Source: Campylorhamphus procurvoides
Lineage: Eukaryota; Chordata; Aves; Passeriformes; Dendrocolaptidae
Length of the DNA stretch: 64,000 nucleotides
Assembly (NCBI GenBank): GCA_013396655.1
Contig: WBMV01008407.1
Location: forward strand, 1,106,583-1,170,582
Direction of reading: 5' to 3'
Below are positions 50,501 to 62,500 of this stretch, one piece after another. How positions within the stretch are numbered: the first letter of the stretch is position 1; each line of letters begins with the position of its first letter. Under the pieces are notes generated by a model. That model was not told where the DNA came from. It saw only the letters and a program-made list of their open reading frames with translations, and made no database searches. Made by a program: the position numbers and the translations under genes.

Positions 50501-53500
50501 TCAGGATCTCTGGTCACTGCAGTGTTTCAGTAGGTAACATCAGGAGCAGATTAATTAGACATAGATTAAAACAAAAGCCTCCTGCTCTATTCAGAACAGA
50601 ACTAACTGAAGAAATTTGCAGTTGGTTGATAATGGATCCCCGAAACCAGTGCTTCCCAGCTATGTTGGTCAAAGTCATTTGTTACCACTCTTGTTCCCTG
50701 TGATGAATGTCTCCTGCTGCTCTCATGCCTGCAACAGCATGTGCTTCCTCTGTGAGGGTGGTTAGTCAGAGGAGGTCTCCCCAACCAGCCCTTCAGCACA
50801 AAGTGGCTTGCTGCTCTTACATTACACTGCTGTGGGTGCTGTGGGTGTCATTCGTTTCCATCACTATGCAGCCAAAACCTTGCAGCTGGGGAGGCCTCCG
50901 ATGGGGAACGGCCAAAAGCTCACCCCACCTGGGAAGGCAGCAGATCCAGCCAGTTTGTATGTATTAGAAAGGACTGTGGGGGCTTTCATCCTGCCCTTCC
51001 AAATCTGCCACTTTTTGCCTGCCACTTTTCCTGTAAATAGAATTAAATGTCTTGCAGTTTTGTTACGAGTTACCTAGCTACATGAAGGAGGAAGCAATTA
51101 GGAGAGCTGAGAGACAGAGATCCTTCAGGACAGACTTTTCCTTCTGACTTGGTGGGAAGCAGAGGGGTAGCACCTATGCCACTAACTCTTCTAACTAGTT
51201 TCAGACCCTTTCCCCAGTTCTGTTTCTGATATTTGTACATCATAAGAGCAGATTTCCTGAGAAAATAAGAGGATTTTTCTTTTTTAGATTTTCATGCGTT
51301 ACGGTCGCCAGCGATGGAAACTGAAAGGGAAAATAGAAGTGAATGGCAAGCAAAGCTGGGATGGAGAAGAAATGGTTTTTCTCCCTCTCATTGTTGGATT
51401 GATCTCCATTAAGGTCTGTATACTGACTCCTTTGCCTGCAAGCAAGGCAGAAGTCAAGAACCTACCTTTTCATGCACCATCAGCAAAAACAAAGAAGCAG
51501 ATCATTTATCTCTTTAGAAATGAGCCACAGCTAGTATTTCTGACACACCCATTAAAGTGAAGTACTGTAGTATGGTTCGGTTTAGTTACAAGACTAACTA
51601 GTTTGTTAGTGCTGTGGGAGAGGTTTTCCTCCCAAACAGAAGTCTTTCTACCACTGCTCCATCCCTTCATTGCCCCCAGCCACCCAACACGCTTTTCTCC
51701 TGGCTGAAAGTCCATATGCTTTCCTTCCAACAAGCCTCCAACATAGAGATACCCATTCTCTGACCCCTGTCTTGAAATTGCTGCTAAAACTATTCCAGGT
51801 TGTCTCTGTTTAGGCAGCTTAAACAGAGGAGTGTCTTGAAAGTCTTATGGGAAATGGCCTACTTAGACACTGCAAAGACTTTATGAAAAAAGATGCAGGC
51901 GATTACAAAACCACTAACAAAATAATCCCAAATGTGTGAGACAGTAGATTTTCATAGAAAGGCAAGTTGCGACACAAGGTGAGTCACTCTCCCCAATTTA
52001 ACAACACAGATATAAGGTGGAAAGTTGGAGAGAACCCCTTCTGATAGTACATGAGTCCCAGTATTATTAAGGTTAAAATGTGCATATATTTGGACTCTCT
52101 TCAAACGCTTTGACATAAAAGGCTCAGGAACTGTCTTTCAAGCAGACAGCCAAAGGCTGGTTTGCATAGCACATGCATATATAACTGTTGCTCTGAATGT
52201 TCAGAGTTATGAATAGTGCTGTGCTCTTACTATAACAACATATATGGATGCAGTTCCTCACCAGTAGATCTGTGGAAGTCCTCACCAAAGGCCATCATTG
52301 GTGCAAACAGTTACCTGGCTTCAGAGTTACAAGAGATGAATACTTGAAAGAGAGCTCTCTTGGGAATCATTAAGTAGGCAAATTACATCAGGAGATTCCC
52401 AGTCTGAAAAATTGTCAGTTTCTGCGAAGCTACATGCTCTCCCTGTTCTCATTCTTTCCTTGGGCTCTGCTTATGGTTTCTGCAAAAGACCAAATACAAG
52501 ATTGAATAGCCCCTCGGTCTGAACCAATATGGCGGTTCTCTTCTGACACCCATAAAAAACCAAAAGGGATAACAAAGACTTGTGATCATATTCAACTACG
52601 AATTTATTAAAAGGACCCCAAAACCCACAACCAAGCCCCAGATTTTCCTTTAGGTAACGCAATAGATATAATCACACCCTCTTAACAAGGGGGCCAGGCC
52701 AGAAAATCAAAACTATTGCCTTCTGATTAAGGATGGCAGTGCCATGTCTGATACTAGATGTCTTGTTCTTGTCTCTTACAGGTCACAGAAGTTAAAGGAC
52801 TTGCTACTCATATCCTTGTGGGAAGTGTAACCTGTGAGACAAAAGAACTGTTTGCAGCTCGGCCTCAGGTGGTTGCAGTAGACATTAATGACCTTGGCAC
52901 AGTAAAGCTGAACCTTGAAATCACCTGGTAGTAAGTAGAACCAATTGGTCTGTCAATCCATCAATCAATTAATCAGCTGTAAAACTTTAACCAAAGAGAA
53001 AATGTTCATTCATGTGGGCTATTCTCTCCATTTTGCTCTATGCTGAGTAAGATTGGGTAGGAATTGTGGCCCAATTTGATATATGAGAAACAGTTCATGG
53101 TCAGCCACAGATTGCCTGTGTTACCTGTGGCAAAGGGGGTTGGGCCTACTTTCAGCTGTTAAATTAGGTTTGGTAAGTAATGATGTTACAAGGCACAGGA
53201 AACAAATAGTGACGAGATGTCAGAATTGCCTTTTACTTCTTCCCCAAGATTAAAAAGGCATTAGTCTAAAAATCAGTGCTGGGTTTATGCTAGCATAGCA
53301 GAGCTCAGAAGTTGTCCCATCTTTAAAAGCCAGCTTTTAAAAGCTTTTACACCAGGAGGGTGGTGGGAAACCTCCTAGCAATCTCCATCCACATTGGTCA
53401 GCATAGATGAGCTGATGGTGTTCGGATCCAAACCAGATTCTCACCACATTTTAATGAAAAAGGTAAATGTCATTTCTGAAGAAGCATTGGTACATTTAAC

Positions 53501-56500
53501 TTTTACAATCACTTATGCTGTTTCTTGTAATGCAATAAACATGAAGTCAGTAATAACAGCTCCTGGTTTCCTTTATAATGCAACAGCTCTATTAACAGAA
53601 GAGTGCCTTTCTCATTAGTATGTATGACACTTGGCAACTCAAATCCAAGAATACTTTTCATGTGAGAAGAATAACATCAGACTACACACAGATGATTTCT
53701 GAGTGTACACTTTTATCAGAACTGAGAACCACACTTCTGAGGCTGCTGTCTAATTAACAGCATTTTCTTTTAAACACTTCTGTTAGAAAACTTGCTGCCT
53801 CTGGGTTTTGATGTGCTAATAAACCACCTTTTCAAAAAGCCTTTCCGTGGCCCTGAAAGTCCTTCTCACTCAGCCTAACAACCTTTTTATTTCCCCACGC
53901 TTCTGTGTCTGTAGCCCCTTTGATGTTGAAGACTTGACCCCATCCACAGGAAATGTGAGCAAGGCATCTGCTCTCCAGAGGAGAATGTCCATGTACAGCC
54001 AAGGCACTCCTGAAACACCAACCTTCAAGGACCACTCATTCTTTGTAAGCTCTCTTCAGCTTCATGTTTATGTAATGAGAAGCCCTAGAGCAGTTCAAAC
54101 ACTGCAAGCACTTCATTCCTTTACACGTTTAAGCTTTTCTTCTCTGGTTCCAGCAGGTTACCCTTACAAATGCTTATAAAGCAAGTGCATTCCTAGCTGC
54201 TAATCGTAAAAGAGGGTGACTGTGATCCTGGCATCTTTGAAACTATGTGGCCAATTATTGGATACCTATTCTTCTTGCCTGACTGCTATAATACTTGAAC
54301 AATCTTTATAAAATGTGTTTTCATTTTGTAACAGTAGTTAAACAATCATTATAGCACAAGTATTTTTAAGTATCTTGTGATAAAATTTGCCCCTATACCA
54401 AAGATATTCACAGGGTGCTCCTACATTTTGCATGCATTGAATTCTGAATGCTTAATCAGGCCATCTGTATAGAAATTAATTTTACAAGTGCTGCATCCCA
54501 TGCCTGTAATTTAGTACTCTGCTACAAAGCATTCATTTAACTTGCCCTTCCTCACACCCTCTTTGCTTTAACTGATGAAGAAATGGCTGCATCCCCTGCA
54601 AGACAGGCCAAAGTTGACAATCTTAGATGCTCTGCAAGACACTTTCTTTGACAAGCTTCGTCGCAGTCGCTCTTTTAGTGACCTGCCATCGCTCAGGCTA
54701 AGCCCAAAAGCAGGGCTAGAGCTATATGTGAGTCCTGGTTTTCGTTTGGTGAAGGATTTTTTCAATCTCTGTGTGGCATCTGCATTCCCACGCATACTTC
54801 ATGTGTTGCTCTCTGTTGCAACTCACTCATTTTGCTGACTGATTAGTGGGGAGGACATAACTGTGAGCTCATGTGGCTTGCATTAAATCAAAATTCCTCT
54901 TGGTTTCTACAGAGATAATGATCAGAAGTCAACTGTCTGTGGGCAGAGAGCAGGGCAGAAATACAAGCCAACAGTGTTCTTAAAAGTCACCTGCTATAGT
55001 GATTGATGCTATACATTTGCCTAGTAACATGACTTTCTGATGCTAAAAGCATATCCATGTCAAGGGAAAGAAGAAATAAACCTTTGTGTATAATTGTGTT
55101 TAGGGAAAAAAAGCTGCTAATAGTACTGGAAAAAAAAGATGCAAGTTTTGGACACTTTAACCTGATGTAGCTTAACAACATGTGAATGCCTACAGTTCTT
55201 TCCAGAAAATTGTCAGCAAAATAGTAGTTGCTTTCCATCCATGCTGTGCATTTCCATGAGCTGGCCACATAATAAAGCAAGATCTGTAGGTCAGATAGGC
55301 AGATAATTTTTTTCCCCATAGGTCAGTCAGAGATGAACACACACACACACACACATATATATATATGCTGTGATCATTCTGCAACCTGTATAGGATGGTT
55401 TTGCTTCTTAAATGATCAATGTCCTGCTCAGTACACTACTACACAATTGTGCTGTTTCATTTCAGCACAAGCATGTATTGGATGTGACTCCTGTATAACT
55501 GTTGTTGAACAGTTACTGCAGAGATCCATGCCACGTGCAGAACATACTTTCAACGGAAAAAAAATAGCACAGTAATATCACCATTTAAACACCGTGACAC
55601 TAGAGAAACTTTTGGAACAAACTATTACAGTCTGGGGATTGCCACTTCAGAAGTCAGAAAATAAGCAGAACACAAATCTGTAACAGGTAGCAAAATGCAG
55701 ACAAGGTAGTTTAAGTACAACCCCATTAAAAATAGCTGTGCTGTAGGAACCAGAGCAGGGCACTGGAAACACTGTCTGAGAGAATCTAGTTGGGTGAGCA
55801 GAATTCATGTCTCTCTTCTGGGCCTCACTCCTTAGAGCTCTCTGCTTAACAGAGCAATGCGAAGCCCAGGGTTTCCAGCAGTTTTCCTGCTGAAATGGAG
55901 AGCCATACCAGATGAACACAGAAGTTGGATTTGAAACATTTTTCCTATCTCTCAAGTGTTGAATGCCTATTTAATCTTTTTTCTTGCCTTTTTCTTTCAA
56001 GGACACATACTTTATTTTTTCTCTTCTTTCCAATGCCTCATGAAAAACATTTTCTCTCTGTTATCTTTTTAGTCGAATTTGCCAGATGATGTCTTTGAAA
56101 ATGGAACAGCGACCACTGAGAAGCGTCCTCTTTCCTTCACTTTTGGTGACTTGCCTTATGAAGACTCCACGCCCCCTGCCAACTCAGCGGAGTCCTCTTC
56201 TGCACATGTCAGCTCCAGCCCTGACATCACTGCGACCCCCACCCAGCACCAAGCTCTCGAGTCCTCCAAGAGCTCAAGCCTGGACTGTAGCAGCAGTGAC
56301 TCCCGCAGAGACTCTGTCGCTGAGCCGAAGGACCTGCCATCCCACGGAGAGGCAGCAGTGGCTGAGAACAAGACCACCCCAAAGGCAGCTCCTGGAGTTT
56401 GCCAAAAAAACTCTGATGCGGGAAGCGATCATGTCTTCATAGAAACAAGTGTCCCGGTGTCTCTCCTGCAGGACACGGATGAAGTTTCAGAGCTCAAGCC

Positions 56501-59500
56501 TGTGGAGCTGGATACCTATGAGGGAAACATCACGAAGCAGCTGGTTAAAAGGCTTACATCAGCGGAGACACCCCTGACCCCAGAGAGGCTGCCATGTGAG
56601 GGATCAATTAGTGGGGAGTCAGAAGGATATAAGTCTTATCTTGATGGAAGCATTGAAGAAGCCTTGCAAGGGCTTCTCTTAGCTCTTGAGCCACATAAAG
56701 AGCAGTATAAAGAGTTTCAGGACCTGGACCAAGAAGTGATGCATCTAGATGACATCCTAAAAGTGAGTACGTTTTCAGAAAATACTACCCTAAAGAAAAT
56801 CTGAACTGGTAGAATCTCCTCCCCTGCCTCCCAAACATCAAAGTAGGCTTTTTTGAGAATAGTAAAATTCCCCCGGTGGCAGCAGATTTGCTCCTGCTGG
56901 AGCATCCTTTAACAGTTTTGCATTTTTAAACTTTTGTTGACAATGTGTTTATGGTAGCCTTGTATTCTCAAGCAATGGATCTTTTATCAAAGTCTGGGGG
57001 AAAAAGGTGCTATGGCAGAGCTTTATTTAAATTACACCCTTCTCTGAAGAAACCATTTGTGAACCCATTGCTTGTACCATACTGGAGATCAAATATAGCC
57101 AAACTCCTGCCTTTGAAATCTGTGAGTCACATCCTCAGTGGGTGTACTTTAGCATACTACCCCTGAACTTCATGGAGCTGTGCAAAACTGTACCAGCTGA
57201 GGATCAGGCCTTGTAGCCATAGAAGCTGAATTTTCTGAAGTGCCAAAGGGATTTAAAAGTCTCACTGAAGCTTGCCATCCCCACATCAACTAGGCTTCTT
57301 CCAAGCCTTTTCCCTTTTCCCCCATCCATTTTTATAATGAGAGATATCCTGTCATTACACCAGGATGAACAGAAAATGCTGAAAATTGGAAGACAAGGGA
57401 TTTGCATGTGTATTGTTAATATGTTTACTGTGAATCACTGTGACTCGTTATCTCCCCCATGAATAATAACTTGTGATGCATTGCTGTGCAAAGAGTATTA
57501 TATGGGAAATAATCATTTCAAATGCTTCATATTCATATGCAGCTTGGTCTGAGAGTCATTTAAGCCTCCTAATTCAAAAACATGGCTGAGAAGGAAGGAG
57601 GGAAACATTTATTCATCTGCATTACGTTTTTACAAAGAAACTCTGTTAACCTCCTTATTTTCATTAGTGTTCCACATGGTACTTTCCCAAGTTGAGTGCT
57701 TTTTTTGACAGCCTGCAGCCCCTGTTTCTTGCATTATTTATTTCCCAAGGAAATTCAAGCAAACAAAGGTACCTTTACTATTACTTTCTAACTTCATGGC
57801 TGTTCTGCAGCCTGTACAGAGAGGTCAATTATCCAAACAGCAGCGGGACAATGGAGACTGTTTCCTTAGGCTCCTTTGATCAGAAATTACGGACGGACAG
57901 ATAGGGGATGGGGTGTGGAGAAGATGGACGTGTGCAGACAGGATTCCTGTACACTTGGGATGGACGCCTCTTCCGGATTTGTTAAAGTGTGTTTGCTGCC
58001 TGTTGATCAGCTTGCAGACTGACACTCAGCATCACCAGCAGCTGTGCTGGGCTTCCTTCGCAAAAAGGTTGAGCTGTGGCTGAAGAAATCTCTCTTGGAC
58101 ATATTAGATGAGCAGAGAAAAGAAGAAGCCCACATGTTGCTGTTTGCTTTTGCTTGAAGAAGCTGCACTACCAGCCCTGAAGGAAGTGGTAGCTAAAACC
58201 ATCAGTGCTGCAAAGGAAGAGGGATACAGCACCCACCCATGTCACAGATCTGTTGGGAAGTGTGTTTGATCAGCTAATGACTGTACAGTCACTTTAAGGA
58301 GTCAAGCATCATAAGTGCAAATGGATAACCATTATTTCATTAATACTGTTTCCAAATGAATGGGAAATAGAACTCCAATCCCCTTCAGCTCTAGCTGGTG
58401 CTGAATCTGTAGGCTAATGCATTTCTTTCTACAAGCTGAAACAGAGTCCTGGATCCTGCCTGGGACTGGAGGATGCAGCTTGTATAAAGAGCACTGTTGG
58501 CTTATGGCTGTTTCTGATCAAATAATCACATACTGTGAAAGATGCTGAAGTCATTGCACCAACCAGTGGAGATGATGCCTCAAGCTACATGTGATCCTGC
58601 AGACTGACCCTGAAAGCAACTCTGTGGGCATATCTGAATGAATTGCCACATGGGGTCAGGGCCTTCCATACTTCCTACATAGCTAGAGCAAAGCTTCCTT
58701 TGCATTTCTTCCCAGCAGTGAAGTAGGATGGTTTCTCCCCTCTCTAGCACTGTTATTTTCTGAGTTACAATACTGCCTTTCTCTGTCACCTAGAAATCTG
58801 ATACTTGATTGGCTTTTCCTTGGTAAGCCATTTGGCTTCAAAGGCCACATAAGTCCTCTCCTTCCATTATTAATAAATCTGAAGATATGGGACCAAATTA
58901 AATCCTGGCTAAGGTCTGTTGGAGTTACATGTTGAATAAATCATTGGATATGTATAAACTGGCTTCTGTAGCTAGAATAGCAGTTATTGAATGTGCATTC
59001 CCCTTTCAACTTCCATTGCATTAATTGCCATCTTTCTTTTTGGAGAACGCCGAAAGCTGCAAAACTTGGATTCAAGATATACCTCTCCTTTCTATAAAAC
59101 ACATTGGATTTTGTCTTTGAGAGTTTTGCTTTGGGGAAAAGAGTGGGTAGGATGGGGATGAGGAATGGAAGGGTTTTCCCAATTCTCAGACTTTGATTGT
59201 ATATGCTATGAATATGAAGGCTTGAAATGAAACACCCAATAAAATGAAGTTTTAAAAATAAAATGAAGTATTTGAAAGTTTTAAGCTTTATCTTTTTTTT
59301 CTTATCTTTCAGTAGTAGCTAATATCTGGGGTTTTCATTGGTTCATTCTGCCTTTGCAGTGCAAGCCAGCAGTAAGCCGAAGCAGGTCCTCCAGTTTAAG
59401 TCTAACAGTTGAAAGTGCTTTAGAAAGCTTTGATTTCCTGAACACCTCTGACTTTGATGATGAGGATGGTGGTGGTGTGGAGGTTTGTAATGGTGGAGGA

Positions 59501-62500
59501 GGTGCAGACTCAGTATTTTCAGACACTGAGATTGAGAAGAATAGGTAAGTTTGTAGTAACTGCCAGCTATGCTTACGCCAAACTGATACCCTAGCTCTTT
59601 GGCACTAACAGGGGATCCTGGTGCACAATTTATTCAAGGAAGACTGACTAATCCTTGATGAGTTTATAGGGTCAGAGGATTCCCTGTGGCTGCTGCATAC
59701 AAAATCTTCAGCTTCCAGGACCATATTTTTCCCTGTCCAAATATATGCAATTTCTTCTTCAAAGGCAAAGGGTAAATTAAATTAAGCTGACATCAATACT
59801 GGCAGAGCCTCTTCCTTGACATAGGTTTGGACCTGGCTTTCCTTGGATGTAATTACTAATTCCTCTGTGGTTTTTCCCCCCTCCCTTTGTCTTTTCTCTC
59901 TAGCCGAATGAGTCTTTGCAGTGGATTAAGCTTGTCAGTAACAATAACACAGGGCCAGATTTAAGCAGCATGATGTAGGTTTCCTTTGCAATGTAAGAGT
60001 GATGACTGGTACTCTGTTCATGGCCCTGCGTGTTACCTGCCCTTCTTTCATCACTTTTGGTCTTTCTGAGAAAAAAAAAATGCAAAAAAAGCAAAAAAAT
60101 CAAAAAGCTGTGGTGTTTGTGCCGTGGCCTGCCATTGTTGTGTGACTTTAAGATGCTGTGCTTCAATCATTAGATCCTAAAAGCATGTTTGCATACTCTG
60201 AGCTGACACGATGCCCAGCAGGCACGTAAGCGGCACTAGAGCTGGAAAAAAAAGAAAAGAACATGGTTCCCTCACACCCTGTGCTTTCCAACCAGGGAAC
60301 TATACTACTTGTAGCTTGTTTAAAGCAATTTTGAGTGCAGCAAGCAACCACCATGCAGTTCTCATCATCTCATGTTCTCTTTCCAGAATAAGACTTGTTG
60401 GGAAGAAAAACTTGGGAAGTGGTGTTACTTGCTAAACTGGCACTTTGAGCTCAGTCCAGTCTGTGGTGATTTAAGAATCTAGCTTTAATGAGTTAAAGTA
60501 GAAATTAAAGGAGTTTTTTTCCCCTCTGGCTCATCCCCAGAGAATACAGATTCCACTTCCATTTTTAGATGTGTAAGTGTGTGACTCCGTGTAAAGATTG
60601 CAAGTGTTGAAACTTCTGAACTTACAGCCAAACACACTTGCCATCTGGGGACTGACCTCAGACTTCGCATTTAAACACAGGAAGGACCACTTGTACAGCA
60701 AGACAGTGTTGGAAATAGTGACTTAAAACACAGTGAGACTTTCCCTTCCTTCTACAATGAGCCTTACATTTGGCAGCAGGAGGACACGGAAAGCACAGAG
60801 CTGTTCTTAGCAGCTCACTGCTTGGGCTGGCACAGATTGGCATGGTGCTTAATCCGGAGCAACTGGGCAGGTGATTCATCAACAGACAGGAGAAAGCTGT
60901 CACCACCGAGGGACAGTAACCATGGGTTAACAAGGCTTGCTGTTAGGACATCACATCACTCAGAGCAAACCAGTCAGGGGCCAGGTCTGTCCCCTTGGTG
61001 GGGATATCCCTCCTGCGCCTATCCAGGGCAGCACTGCTCCTTTGTGATATGATGTGTTCATCACCAAGTTTCTGAATGCTTTCAGCTCTTCTGCCGTGCT
61101 CTTTGCTCATCACCCCGTGTGAGCGTGCGTGTGTGTGTGTCTACTGTGGCAGCAGTCAGCCCTGCACTGACTTCCTCCTCCCTTCCTCCCTCCCTCAGTT
61201 ACAGGACAGAGCACCCAGAAGCCAGAGGCCACCTGAGCGAAGCTCTCACCGAGGACACGGGTGTGGGCACCAGTGTGGCCGGCAGCCCTCTGCCCCTGAC
61301 CACAGGGAACGACAGCCTTGATATAACCATAGTTAAGCACTTGCAGTATTGCACCCAGCTCGTTCAGGTACCAGGCCCTCCTCATTTGGGACTTACATTT
61401 TAAAATTATCCCTGCCTGCAACATGGGTACAAGCAGGCTGGCAAGGTCAGTGCTGTGCCTGAGAGACAGCAGGAGCTTAGGGCTGGAACAGATGCCATGC
61501 TGGGGTAGAATGGTGACTCCTTCACCCCCAGCCAAAAGAGCCACTGTCTTTTCCATCCTGGCCCATTTTGGAGCAGATCTGACATGTGAACTATAGGGCA
61601 GTTTGCAAGAGCTGCCCAGGAGGGCTGAGGGTCAATGCAGCAGGTGACAGGGGCATTCCCTGCTCTGGGTTACAAATGCCTGTTGGCTTAGCTGGGAGGT
61701 CCTCAGAGAGATCAGCCCCCAGTTAAGGCAGCCCATGTCTTCAGAGATAAAACACAAGCTCCTGTGCCCACTAACTGAGCCCCAGTCGAGGCTGCAGTGT
61801 TCAAGAACAGAAATTAATTTCTACACGTGAGGCAGAGAGGTTCTCTGCAACAGACATGGTGAAGGCAGCATGTGACAGCCCCACTGGGACATCAAAATTG
61901 TCAGTTTCATGCTCACAACTAACTGGAGGGGGTTTTTAATAGCTTCTTTTCAGAGCCCATGCACAGGAAATGTACCTTTAAACCTCCAGTAGGTGAGGGC
62001 ATCAGGGTTTTCCTGATTAATTAAAACATGCTGCAACTTCCTCTTTACAATTATTCACTCTTCCATCTTAGATACAACTAGATTTATTTTCCCAAAGGCC
62101 CATTGAAGCAATACAGAGTGAGCACCCTTAGTGTTGTTCTGGACACTGCTGAGTCACAAGCATGAGAAAGAGGAAGGTTTTTGGATTAAATGCAAGAGTA
62201 CACTGTAAGTATGCAGCTGAGGGAGTCAAGCTAGAACTATGTCCACACACAGAGCAGATTTGCTATGAACAGTATTTACAGGAACTGCTGAAGAAAACAC
62301 AGTTGTCAGTACGACGGAGTGTTAGCAAGGAGAAAGCAGTAAATTAACAAAGGCACCTGGTCAGAGCTGAAATGCCAGGGAATAATAACAACCTGTGGTC
62401 TTCCTTCAGACAGGAGTGTCCTGAAAGTCCATGGCCTATGTTATGCAAAATTCAGACTAATACTCTTTTGTGGCTTTAAGGCTTATGACAATTGATTTCT

